Shown: piece after piece, positions 17,990 to 26,356 of the stretch | Layout: each line of letters begins with the position of its first letter | Position numbering within the stretch: position 1 is the stretch's first letter | Assembly: GCA_030704225.1 (NCBI GenBank) | Contig: CP131915.1 | Location: forward strand, 186,001 to 250,000 | Length of the DNA: 64,000 bases | Origin: Kosakonia sp. H02 | GTDB taxonomy: Bacteria > Pseudomonadota > Gammaproteobacteria > Enterobacterales > Enterobacteriaceae | Direction: 5' to 3' | Notes under the pieces: generated by a model | Seen by the model: the letters and a program-made list of their open reading frames with translations, nothing else | Told to the model about the DNA's origin: nothing | Database searches by the model: none | Made by a program: the position numbers and the translations under genes

Positions 17990-19629
17990 TGAACAATCAG
18001 ACGCCATTATTGCAGGTCACTAACCTGCGGGTCAGTGCGGCGGAGCGTGATGTCGTGAAAGGCATCTCCTTTTCCCTGGCACCGAGAGAAGTGCTGGCCG
18101 TGGTCGGGGAATCAGGCAGTGGTAAAACTCTGGCGATGCGCGCCTTGATCAAACTGTTGCCTGCGGGGATCTCCAGCCAGGCAGGATCCCTGATATTCGA
18201 CGGCCAGGATTTGCAGCAACTGAGCCCGGAGCAACTGCGGAACTTGCGCGGCGCGGGCATTGGCATGGTGTTTCAGGAGCCAATGACCTCCCTGAACCCG
18301 GCGATGACAATCGGCCGTCAGCTTGATGAAGGGCTGGTTTTGCATAGCCAACTGACGGAGCGTGAACGGCGCGAAAAGATTATTGCCATGCTGGAGCGCG
18401 TCGGTTTAACGGATGCCGCGAATCTGTTGGGCCGTTATCCTCACGAGTTTTCAGGGGGAATGCGCCAGCGCGTGATGATTGCCGCCGTGATGCTGCTGGA
18501 GCCGAAACTGATTATTGCCGATGAGCCGACGACAGCGCTTGACGTACTGGTTCAGCATGAAGTGATGGAGTTGATGCTGTCGCTGACGGCCGAAAAGGGA
18601 AGTGCGGTGATCCTTATCAGCCATGATTTATCGATGGTGGCGCGTTACGCCTCGCGCATTATGGTGATGGAGCAGGGCGAGCTGGTAGAGCAGAACGACA
18701 GCCAGCGCCTGTTGGCCGATCCTCAACATCCTTATACCCGACGGCTGCTGGAAGCCTTGCCGGTGCGCCAGCCCGCCCCGGATCGGCAACGGTTACTGGC
18801 AGCGGAAAGCGTGATCGCCCTGACCGATGTCGAGATTACTTACACGGGGCGTAAAGCGTGGTTTCGTCCGGCTTCGGTAACGAAAGCGGTGCAGGGGGTG
18901 AGTTTTAACGTCCGCGCGGGGGAAACGGTCGCGCTGGTCGGTGCGAGTGGTTCAGGTAAAACCACCATCGGTAAACTGATTGCTGGCATGTTAAAGGCCA
19001 GCAACGGGACACTGGCGTTTCGCGGGCATCTGGTGGCAACGTCGGATAAGAAGCTGGTGTCAACCTGGCGTCGTGAATGCCAGATGATTCAGCAGGATCC
19101 GTTCTCCTCACTCGATCCGCGGATGTATATTGCGCAAATTCTCGAAGAGCCGCTGTTGCTGGTGGAAACCATGAATCGCAGCGCCCGCGAGCAGCGAGTG
19201 CGTGAAGTGCTTGATGAGGTGGGGCTGGGGGCCATGTTTTTGACCCGTTATCCGCATCAGCTATCGGGCGGGCAACGCCAGCGGGTGGCGATCGCCCGGG
19301 CAATTATTCGCCGTCCTGCATTTATCATTGCGGATGAGCCCACCTCCGCGCTGGATATGACTGTACAAAAACAGATCCTGCAACTGTTAAAACGGCTCCA
19401 GGAGCATTACGGATTCGCCTGCCTGTTTATCACTCACGATCTCGGGGCGGTCGAGCAGGTTGCAGACCGTATCCTGGTTATGGAGAAAGGCGTTCTGGTG
19501 GAGAGCGGCTGGAGTGACGACGTTCTCGATAACCCGCGTCATCCTTATACGCAGCGGCTACTGCGCTGTCTGCCGGTGCTGAAGCCGCTGACTCAGGGCG
19601 GGTATCAGCTACAGCAACAGCCGGCATGA
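17989..19629 (+). CDS. ABC transporter ATP-binding protein, fused double ATPase (GsiA/DppDF type)
   Basis: 546 residues with two complete nucleotide-binding domains in one chain, so it replaces separate DppD and DppF. The first domain has Walker A GESGSGKT (about 36), signature FSGGMRQR and Walker B LIIADEPT; the second has GASGSGKTT (about 318), LSGGQRQR and FIIADEPTSALD. Each domain ends in the peptide-transporter segment (HPYTRRLLEALP and HPYTQRLLRCLP). The ATG at 17989 overlaps the upstream stop; a TTG directly before it would add only one residue. Fused architecture is as in the glutathione importer GsiA, but that alone does not show glutathione transport. Confidence 0.92.
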   Translation: MNNQTPLLQVTNLRVSAAERDVVKGISFSLAPREVLAVVGESGSGKTLAMRALIKLLPAGISSQAGSLIFDGQDLQQLSPEQLRNLRGAGIGMVFQEPMTSLNPAMTIGRQLDEGLVLHSQLTERERREKIIAMLERVGLTDAANLLGRYPHEFSGGMRQRVMIAAVMLLEPKLIIADEPTTALDVLVQHEVMELMLSLTAEKGSAVILISHDLSMVARYASRIMVMEQGELVEQNDSQRLLADPQHPYTRRLLEALPVRQPAPDRQRLLAAESVIALTDVEITYTGRKAWFRPASVTKAVQGVSFNVRAGETVALVGASGSGKTTIGKLIAGMLKASNGTLAFRGHLVATSDKKLVSTWRRECQMIQQDPFSSLDPRMYIAQILEEPLLLVETMNRSAREQRVREVLDEVGLGAMFLTRYPHQLSGGQRQRVAIARAIIRRPAFIIADEPTSALDMTVQKQILQLLKRLQEHYGFACLFITHDLGAVEQVADRILVMEKGVLVESGWSDDVLDNPRHPYTQRLLRCLPVLKPLTQGGYQLQQQPA

Positions 19630-19678
19630 GCAGGGCCCGGGGATAGGCAAAGCCGTTATGATCCCGTGAGCGGCAACA

Positions 19679-20446
19679 TTATGTGGTTCGCCGGTGGGTG
19701 CCCGGAGCGGCCCCTGTCTGGCGACGATACATGCTGGAGAAGGCCCCAGGGCTGTCATAGCCCAGCCCCAAAGCCACGCTGGTGACGCTTTCTCCACATG
19801 AGAGACGCGTTACGGCGGCCATAAGGCATGCCTGCTGACGCCATTTGCCAAAAGAGGTTCCCGTCTGCTGGCGAAAAAAACGGGAGAATGTTCTGGGGCT
19901 GCAATTGAGCTGGTGAGCCCATTCTTCAGCAGACGTGGTGATATACGGGGTTCGCAGAAACGCCCGGCATAGCATGGACAACCGTTCATCCTGCGGTAGC
20001 GGTGCAAACAGCGGCAAGGCTGACGCCGATCGTAGCTCATCTATGGCAAGACGAAGGATGTGTCCCGCCCGTTCGTTTTCATCATACAACGCGGGGATGT
20101 CCTCGCTTGCCAGCAGTAACTGATGAAGCAATGGCGACACGATTAACGCTTCACATTGGTTCCCGTTACGTACCGGCAGTGTTTTCTCAATATAGAGGCT
20201 GCGGGTACTCACGCCACGCATCAGCACCTGATGCCGTTTCCCAGCGGGGATCCATACCCCGGAATAAGGGGGGATCACCCACGCGCCGTCGTCAGTTTCC
20301 ACTTCCATCAGGCCACTAATCCCATACAGAAACTGTGCCCGACGATGTGTATGGGGAAGAAGTAATGTCTCTGGCGGATAATCCGTGCTGATAGCCAGAA
20401 CGGCTCGGTTCACCTGATCAACGTCTGAAAGCGGGATATTGCGCAT
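19679..20446 (-). CDS. AraC-family regulator (NimR/YeaM-like)
   Basis: 255 residues: an N-terminal cupin ligand-binding part (about 15-110, with HTHRRAQFLYGISGLMEVETDDG) and a C-terminal double helix-turn-helix (about 160-250, with EEWAHQLNCSPRTFSRFFRQQTGTSFGKWR). The arrangement matches the NimR/YeaM type that controls a divergently transcribed exporter. Here the divergent partner is a TauE/SafE permease, not an MFS protein. Inferred to sense a small molecule and activate that permease. Confidence 0.88.
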   Translation of the reverse strand: MRNIPLSDVDQVNRAVLAISTDYPPETLLLPHTHRRAQFLYGISGLMEVETDDGAWVIPPYSGVWIPAGKRHQVLMRGVSTRSLYIEKTLPVRNGNQCEALIVSPLLHQLLLASEDIPALYDENERAGHILRLAIDELRSASALPLFAPLPQDERLSMLCRAFLRTPYITTSAEEWAHQLNCSPRTFSRFFRQQTGTSFGKWRQQACLMAAVTRLSCGESVTSVALGLGYDSPGAFSSMYRRQTGAAPGTHRRTT

Positions 20447-20458
20447 TTGAGCTCCTGT

Positions 20459-20503
20459 TGGCCGAAACTCACCTATTATTGTCCGTTTCGCGAATGTCGG
20501 CCA
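20459..20503. promoter_or_regulatory. Inverted repeats in the AraC/TauE intergenic region
   Basis: TGGCCGA (20459-20465) and its exact complement TCGGCCA (20497-20503) flank a 31-base spacer. The 8-bp palindrome TTCGCGAA lies inside at 20487-20494. They occupy the divergent promoter region between the AraC gene and the TauE gene, so they are operator candidates. No experimental support is visible. Confidence 0.4.
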
Positions 20504-20553
20504 TCGCTGAAAAGAGTAACTTCTCTGTCCTTGCTCTCATCCGGAGGATAGTC

Positions 20554-21363
20554 ATGTTCTGGTTCCTGCTTGCAGCATTCGGCATTATTTCGGGGGTGAC
20601 CACCGTACTGTTCGGGTTTGGTGGTGGTTTCGTCGCGGTTCCCCTTCTGTTTGCGCTCACCACGCTGTCGTACCCCCCAGGATCGTTAATCGGGCAGTCG
20701 GCGATGCATATTGCCGTTGCAACGTCCACTGCCGCCATGATGTTCGGGGCGGGTTTAGCCACGTTTAAGCGTCACCGGGAAGGCAAATTACAGTGGGGAA
20801 TTATTCGGCCACTGTTGATACCTGTTGCGATAGGGGCCATAGCAGGGGCGCTGTTAGCGGTTGCCGTTAGCGGAGCCTGGATCCAATGGGTTTTTGTCGC
20901 CTACCTTGGCATCACCGTCCTGGATAATGTATTGCGTCCCGGGTTTATGCACAAATCCACAGGTCATTTCCGGCCAATGAGCCCCCGGGCAAACATCGTT
21001 ATTGGCTTGGGTATTGGTTTGATCGCCGCGTTTCTGGGCGTCGGGGGCAGTGTATTAAGCGTTCCGGTTATGCGCCGCAGAGGCGCATCCATGGCCCAGG
21101 CGAGTGCGCTTGCCAATCCGGTGTCGTTACCCATGGCGGTGGCCGGATCGTTGGTTTACGTTGTTCTGGCCTGGCAGGGCAAATCATTAGGCTCGGGTTT
21201 TGTGGGGTATATCAATTTGCCCGCGCTCTCTCTGCTGATTGCAGGCTCATGGTGTGGGATCCGCCTGGCCGCGCCTCTTCTGCATAAGATCCCTGATGTT
21301 GTGTATGCGCGAATGTATATCCTGTTGTTAGTTTTGATGTTTTTCGTGATGTTAGCGCCCTGA
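20554..21363 (+). CDS. TauE/SafE family permease
   Basis: 269 residues from the ATG at 20554, which has a strong GGAGGA site; a longer in-frame ORF upstream has no such site. About eight hydrophobic segments. The two repeated halves start GIISGVTTVLFGFGGGFVAVPLL and LIAAFLGVGGSVLSVPVM, the typical glycine-rich SafE repeats. Family members export or import small anions (sulfite, sulfoacetate, organosulfur acids), so an organic or inorganic anion exporter is the best guess. Divergent from an AraC regulator. Confidence 0.87.
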   Translation: MFWFLLAAFGIISGVTTVLFGFGGGFVAVPLLFALTTLSYPPGSLIGQSAMHIAVATSTAAMMFGAGLATFKRHREGKLQWGIIRPLLIPVAIGAIAGALLAVAVSGAWIQWVFVAYLGITVLDNVLRPGFMHKSTGHFRPMSPRANIVIGLGIGLIAAFLGVGGSVLSVPVMRRRGASMAQASALANPVSLPMAVAGSLVYVVLAWQGKSLGSGFVGYINLPALSLLIAGSWCGIRLAAPLLHKIPDVVYARMYILLLVLMFFVMLAP

Positions 21364-21431
21364 AGAGAAAACGGTATAGACACAAGGGGATAGCGCGCAC
21401 TGGCGAGGCAGGCGCTGACATCCACAACACG

Positions 21432-22319
21432 CTAGTGACGAATAAAATCGACCAGCGCCCGCATCGCGGGCGTCATAAACGCGTTTCGCGGGAAATAAAG
21501 GTAGAAACCCGCTACAGGTTGATACCATTGCGGCAGTATGTGGATCAGACGCCCGGCGGCCAGGGCGTCTGACACATGACCCTCTTCTAAAAGTGCCAGA
21601 CCTGCGCCACGCTCGGCGGCGGCCAGTAGCATATCGTTATCGTTCACCGTGAATGCCGCAGTAACGGGGATCTCCACCGCTTCCTGTTGATGTTGCAGTA
21701 CCCAGCGATACTGGGCGCTATTTTCGCGCCAGCGATAGTTAACGATCCGATGCTGGCTTAGCGCTTCAGGCCGTTCAGGGAGAGGCAACCCGGCAAAACA
21801 GGCTGGCGCGGCAACCACAATCATCTTCAGGTCTGGCGATACCCGTACGGCAATCATATCGCGCGGGACATGGTCGCCTGTACGGATCCCGGCATCAAAC
21901 CCTGCACCGACCACATCCTCAAGATGATCATCAATCACCAGATCCAGACGAATATCCGGGTAACGGGACATGAATTCATCAAGTCGCGGCAAAATGACGC
22001 GCTGCGCTGCCAGACGTGACATGTTGAGGCGTACTCGCCCGCGCGGCATGAGCTGGGTTTCGCCCGCGTTTTCTACCGCATCGCTGAGTGCTTTCATCGC
22101 CGGGGACAAGTGCGTCATAAAATGAAGCCCGGCGTCTGTCAGCGACACGCTGCGGGTCGTACGGTTAAACAGACGGATCCGCAACCGCGTTTCCAGCGCG
22201 CGAATAGTATGGCTGACTGCTGAGGGCGAAATACCCAGCCGTTGCGCAGCGCGGCGAAAATTTTTCTCCTCCGCCACCGCCAGAAACGCGACCAGCTCAG
22301 TGTATTCGGATCCTTTCAC
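21432..22319 (-). CDS. LysR-family regulator
   Basis: 295 residues. N-terminal winged helix (about 1-65) with NFRRAAQRLGISPSAVSHTIRALETRLRIRLFNRTTRSVSLTDAG, and a LysR substrate-binding domain after residue 90. It resembles the YafC/PgrR group. Divergent from the oxidoreductase at 22424, with about 100 bases between them, so likely its regulator. It faces the TauE gene tail to tail. Confidence 0.88.
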   Translation of the reverse strand: MKGSEYTELVAFLAVAEEKNFRRAAQRLGISPSAVSHTIRALETRLRIRLFNRTTRSVSLTDAGLHFMTHLSPAMKALSDAVENAGETQLMPRGRVRLNMSRLAAQRVILPRLDEFMSRYPDIRLDLVIDDHLEDVVGAGFDAGIRTGDHVPRDMIAVRVSPDLKMIVVAAPACFAGLPLPERPEALSQHRIVNYRWRENSAQYRWVLQHQQEAVEIPVTAAFTVNDNDMLLAAAERGAGLALLEEGHVSDALAAGRLIHILPQWYQPVAGFYLYFPRNAFMTPAMRALVDFIRH

Positions 22320-22423
22320 ATTGTTGTCTCCCGTTCACCAGTTCATGCCGATTATAGGGTATTAATTCGCAATCTCAGCACAGGCAAAATAGAACCTCAT
22401 GTGAAAAACGAGGATATAAGGCA

Positions 22424-23458
22424 ATGAAGACAATGAAACGCTGGGAAATGCTGCGAACAGGTCGCGACGCGCTGGAACTTAACACCGTGCTTGTGCCACA
22501 ACCGGCCTCAGATGAGGTGCTTGTAAAGGTGCTGGCGGTGTCACTTAACCACCGCGACAAAATGGTGATTGAGCATGGCCGTGGATTGCCGCTGCGTTTT
22601 CCCTTTACGCCGGGTTCCGACCTTTCCGGCTGTGTCGTGGCAACCGGCAGTGATGTGACGCGCTTCGTTCCAGGGGATGAGGTGATTTCCGTCTTTACAC
22701 CTGACTGGCAGGATGGACTCCGGCCGGGAAATGCCCGCGAGCTCTCTTATCGTACTTTGGGCGGCTTTTATCCTGGTGTGTTGGCTGAGTACGTTGCGAT
22801 GAAACAGCACTGGCTGGTACGTAAACCCGTCGCGCTTAACCATGTTGAGGCCAGCACGTTACCCTGCGCCGCGCTTACGGCATGGTTCGCGCTGGTCGAG
22901 CGCGGCAATATTCAGTCCGGGGAAACGGTACTGATTCAGGGGACGGGCGGGGTGGCGCTCTCGGCGTTGCAAATCGTCAAAATGAAAGGGGCGCAGGCGT
23001 TACTGGTGACCCGAACCAGTAAAGTCGGGCAAATAGCGACGTTGGGTGTCCGGGACATTATCGACAGGGACCATGAGGACGTTGTGGAGCGTGTATTAGC
23101 GTTAACGCAGGATCGCGGCGTGGATCATGTGCTGGAAATTGTCGGTGGCGATAACCTGGGCAAAGCCGCCGCGATGGCAGCCATAGGCGGCAAAATTTAC
23201 CTGATTGGTGCCCTCAAGGGCTTTGACGTTTCCTCCCCGCTGGAGCCGTTGCTGTTTAAGGATCTGCATATTTACGGTATTGGTACCGGGCATCGACGCG
23301 CGCTTACAGAACTTTGTGCTGCCATTGACCAGCAGGGTTTCGCCCCCGTGATAGACAAAGTCTATGCCCTGGAAGCACTCCCGGCGGCGCTTGAGCACCT
23401 TGACCGGGGGCCGGTAGGCAAGTTGGTTATTTCTTTAGAGAAAGAATTTATCCAATGA
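22424..23458 (+). CDS. NAD(P)H-dependent oxidoreductase, zinc-free MDR (quinone-oxidoreductase type)
   Basis: 344 residues of the medium-chain dehydrogenase superfamily. Groes-like N-terminal half (about 1-150) with the conserved PGSDLSGCVVATGSDV in place of the Zn-binding GHE, and a Rossmann half with QGTGGVALSALQIVKMKGAQAL (cofactor binding, about 180). No catalytic-zinc ligands, so it probably reduces enones or quinones with NADPH. Divergent LysR gene next door. Substrate unknown. Confidence 0.83.
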   Translation: MKTMKRWEMLRTGRDALELNTVLVPQPASDEVLVKVLAVSLNHRDKMVIEHGRGLPLRFPFTPGSDLSGCVVATGSDVTRFVPGDEVISVFTPDWQDGLRPGNARELSYRTLGGFYPGVLAEYVAMKQHWLVRKPVALNHVEASTLPCAALTAWFALVERGNIQSGETVLIQGTGGVALSALQIVKMKGAQALLVTRTSKVGQIATLGVRDIIDRDHEDVVERVLALTQDRGVDHVLEIVGGDNLGKAAAMAAIGGKIYLIGALKGFDVSSPLEPLLFKDLHIYGIGTGHRRALTELCAAIDQQGFAPVIDKVYALEALPAALEHLDRGPVGKLVISLEKEFIQ

Positions 23459-23655
23459 CCAGGTGTTGATTTTTCATATTCCTATCCCATAAATAGGTAG
23501 TTCCTATACATCTTTTCCCTCGTGCCCTGTTGTTCGTGTAACGCTGTCTAAATCCATTATTTATCAATTTATTAAACATTTTCTCACTTATCTGTAATGC
23601 CTTTCAGCAGCGTCTATGCTTATAGCAACAGCTGAAAAAGGGGCTACGGGGGGAA

Positions 23656-23699
23656 TAACCCTTCAGGATAGAGGTTGAAGTGAGAATTATTATCACTAA
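23656..23699 (+). promoter_or_regulatory. suf operon regulatory region (Fur-type and possible IscR-type sites)
   Basis: The block TGAGAATTATTATCACTA (23681-23698) resembles a Fur box, as expected because suf operons are iron-repressed. Just upstream AACCCTTCAGGATAGAGGTT (23657-23676) has AACC/GGTT half-sites of the kind used by apo-IscR. In E. coli OxyR and IHF also act further upstream; I cannot assign those sites here. The sufA start follows 43 bases after the Fur-like block. The upstream part of the gap (23459-23655) shows no gene. Confidence 0.5.
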
Positions 23700-23742
23700 C
23701 ATAGCATTATGCCCTTCAGATCAGGTGAAGTGAGGTAATACG

Positions 23743-24099
23743 ATGGAATCATTTAATCCCGACGATTTTGCGTGGCGTGGGCTCACCCTGACGCCTGCCG
23801 CAGCAGAACATATTCGTGCGCTGACCAGCAAGCAAGATGGGGTGCTGGGCGTACGGCTTGGCATCAAACAGACCGGTTGTGCGGGCTTTGGCTATGTACT
23901 CGACACGGTGACCGAGCCGAAAGATGACGATTTACTCTATGAATCTGACGGCGCGCGCCTCTACGTCCCGCTCCAGGCAATGCCTTTTATTGACGGCACG
24001 GAAGTGGATTACGTGCGTGAAGGCTTAAATCAGATCTTCAAATTTCATAACCCGAAAGCGCAGCACGAATGCGGCTGCGGCGAAAGCTTTGGGGTATAG
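23743..24099 (+). CDS. sufA: Fe-S cluster carrier SufA
   Basis: 118-residue A-type carrier (HesB/IscA family). The three cluster cysteines are present: QTGCAGFGYV and ECGCGESFGV. It accepts [Fe-S] from the SufBCD scaffold and passes it to target apoproteins in the cytoplasm. First gene of the complete sufABCDSE operon, with GAGG eleven bases before the ATG. High identity to E. coli SufA. Confidence 0.98.
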   Translation: MESFNPDDFAWRGLTLTPAAAEHIRALTSKQDGVLGVRLGIKQTGCAGFGYVLDTVTEPKDDDLLYESDGARLYVPLQAMPFIDGTEVDYVREGLNQIFKFHNPKAQHECGCGESFGV

Positions 24100-24107
24100 G
24101 CGGTACT

Positions 24108-25592
24108 ATGTCTCGTAATACTGAAGCAACTGACGATGTCAAAATCTGGACCGGCAACATCAATTATAAAGAGGGTTTTTTCACCCGCTTAAGCACTGAT
24201 GAACTGGCGAAAGGCATCAATGAAGAGGTCGTGCGTGCCATCTCGGCCAAACGTAACGAGCCTGAATGGATGCTGGAATTTCGTCTGAATGCGTTTCGTG
24301 CCTGGCTGGAGATGGAAGAGCCGCACTGGCTGAAAGCCCATTACGACAAGCTGGATTATCAGGATTACAGCTATTACTCCGCGCCGTCTTGCGGCAACTG
24401 CGATGACACCTGCGCGTCGCAGCCCGGCGCTGTGCAGCAAACCGGCTCCAACGCCTGGCTGACGGAAGAAGTGGAAGAAGCCTTTAACCAGCTTGGCGTG
24501 CCGGTACGTGAAGGGAAAGAAGTGGCGGTTGACGCCATTTTTGACTCTGTTTCCGTCGCCACGACCTATCGTGAAAAGCTATCAGAACAGGGGATCATCT
24601 TCTGTTCCTTTGGCGAAGCGATTCACGACCATCCTGAACTGGTGAAACAGTACCTGGGCACCGTTGTTCCGTCGAATGACAACTTCTTCGCCGCGTTGAA
24701 CGCCGCCGTGGCGTCTGATGGCACCTTCATCTATATCCCGAAAGGCGTGCGCTGCCCAATGGAACTGTCGACCTATTTCCGTATCAACGCGGAGAAAACC
24801 GGCCAGTTCGAACGCACGATCCTGATCGCCGATGAAGACAGCTACGTTAGCTATATTGAAGGCTGCTCCGCGCCGGTTCGCGACAGTTACCAGCTGCATG
24901 CAGCTGTGGTGGAAGTGATCATCCACAAAGACGCAGAAGTAAAATATTCCACGGTACAGAACTGGTTCCCCGGTGATAACAACACCGGCGGGATCCTCAA
25001 CTTTGTGACCAAGCGTGCGCTGTGCGAAGGCGAGAACAGCAAAATGTCGTGGACCCAGTCGGAAACCGGCTCGGCGATCACCTGGAAATACCCAAGCTGC
25101 ATTTTGCGCGGCGATAACTCGATTGGCGAGTTCTTCTCCGTTGCGTTGACTAGTGGGCACCAACAGGCGGATACCGGCACCAAGATGATCCATATCGGCA
25201 AAAACACCAAATCGACCATTATTTCGAAAGGGATCTCTGCCGGACACAGCCAGAACAGCTATCGCGGGCTGGTAAAAATCATGCCGACCGCCACCAACGC
25301 GCGCAATTTTACCCAGTGTGATTCGATGCTGATTGGCCCGGATAGCGGCGCACATACCTTCCCGTATGTCGAGTGTCGTAACAACAGTGCGCAACTGGAG
25401 CATGAAGCCACCACCTCGCGTATTGGTGAAGATCAGCTGTTCTACTGCCTGCAACGCGGCATTAGCGAAGATGATGCTATCTCTATGATTGTCAACGGCT
25501 TCTGTAAAGACGTCTTCTCCGAGCTGCCGCTGGAATTTGCCGTCGAAGCGCAAAAACTGCTGGCTATCAGCCTTGAACACAGCGTCGGTTAA
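24108..25592 (+). CDS. sufB: Fe-S assembly scaffold SufB
   Basis: 494 residues from the ATG at 24108; an in-frame start 39 bases earlier lies inside sufA and adds unconserved residues. SufB forms the SufBC2D scaffold on which clusters are built. The beta-helix core shows PKGVRCPMELSTYFRIN and YVSYIEGCSAPVRDSYQLHAAVVEV, and the C-terminus carries the conserved YVECRNNSAQLEHEATTSRIGED. An N-terminal cluster of cysteines (SCGNCDDTCAS) is also retained. Eight bases after sufA. Confidence 0.98.
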   Translation: MSRNTEATDDVKIWTGNINYKEGFFTRLSTDELAKGINEEVVRAISAKRNEPEWMLEFRLNAFRAWLEMEEPHWLKAHYDKLDYQDYSYYSAPSCGNCDDTCASQPGAVQQTGSNAWLTEEVEEAFNQLGVPVREGKEVAVDAIFDSVSVATTYREKLSEQGIIFCSFGEAIHDHPELVKQYLGTVVPSNDNFFAALNAAVASDGTFIYIPKGVRCPMELSTYFRINAEKTGQFERTILIADEDSYVSYIEGCSAPVRDSYQLHAAVVEVIIHKDAEVKYSTVQNWFPGDNNTGGILNFVTKRALCEGENSKMSWTQSETGSAITWKYPSCILRGDNSIGEFFSVALTSGHQQADTGTKMIHIGKNTKSTIISKGISAGHSQNSYRGLVKIMPTATNARNFTQCDSMLIGPDSGAHTFPYVECRNNSAQLEHEATTSRIGEDQLFYCLQRGISEDDAISMIVNGFCKDVFSELPLEFAVEAQKLLAISLEHSVG

Positions 25593-25609
25593 GAATCAAA
25601 GGATAATAA

Positions 25610-26356
25610 ATGTTAAGTATCAAAAATTTGCAGGTGAGCGTTGAAGATAAAGAGATTTTGCGTGGTTTGAGCCTTGAGGTTCGACCGGGCGAAGTGCATG
25701 CGATTATGGGGCCGAATGGCTCCGGTAAAAGTACGCTTTCTGCTACCCTGGCCGGGCGCGAAGATTACGAAGTGGTCGGCGGCAGCGTGGAATTTAAAGG
25801 CAAAGATCTGCTGGAGCTATCGCCGGAAGACCGCGCCGGAGAAGGCGTCTTTATGGCCTTCCAGTATCCGGTTGAAATTCCGGGCGTCAGTAACCAGTTC
25901 TTCCTGCAAACCGCGCTGAATGCGGTGCGTGAATACCGAGGGGAAGAGGCGCTGGATCGCTTTGATTTCCAGGATCTGATGGAAGAGAAGATCAAGCTTT
26001 TGAAAATGCCGGAAGATTTGCTGACCCGCTCGGTGAACGTGGGTTTCTCCGGCGGTGAGAAAAAGCGTAACGACATTTTGCAAATGGCGGTGCTGGAGCC
26101 GGAACTGTGCATTCTTGATGAAACCGACTCCGGGCTGGATATCGATGCGCTGAAAATCGTCGCTGAGGGCGTGAATGCGCTGCGTGACGAAAACCGGGCT
26201 TTTATTATCGTTACGCACTACCAGCGCATTCTCGATTACATCAAACCGGACTTTGTTCATGTGTTGTATCAGGGACGCATCGTGAAATCCGGTGATTTCA
26301 CGCTGGTGAAGCAACTGGAGGAGCAGGGCTATGGCTGGCTTACCGAACAGCAGTAA
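25610..26356 (+). CDS. sufC: Fe-S assembly ATPase SufC
   Basis: 248-residue ABC-type ATPase. Walker A GPNGSGKS (about 34), signature FSGGEKKRNDILQMA with the SufC-specific EKKRN, Walker B LCILDETDSGLD. It dimerises on SufB and SufD and drives cluster assembly. Its 3' end overlaps the sufD start by 26 bases, as in E. coli. Confidence 0.98.
   Translation: MLSIKNLQVSVEDKEILRGLSLEVRPGEVHAIMGPNGSGKSTLSATLAGREDYEVVGGSVEFKGKDLLELSPEDRAGEGVFMAFQYPVEIPGVSNQFFLQTALNAVREYRGEEALDRFDFQDLMEEKIKLLKMPEDLLTRSVNVGFSGGEKKRNDILQMAVLEPELCILDETDSGLDIDALKIVAEGVNALRDENRAFIIVTHYQRILDYIKPDFVHVLYQGRIVKSGDFTLVKQLEEQGYGWLTEQQ

Noticed and set aside
24582..25580. 332-codon antisense ORF opposite sufB
   Set aside because: Shadow of sufB with no recognisable domain.
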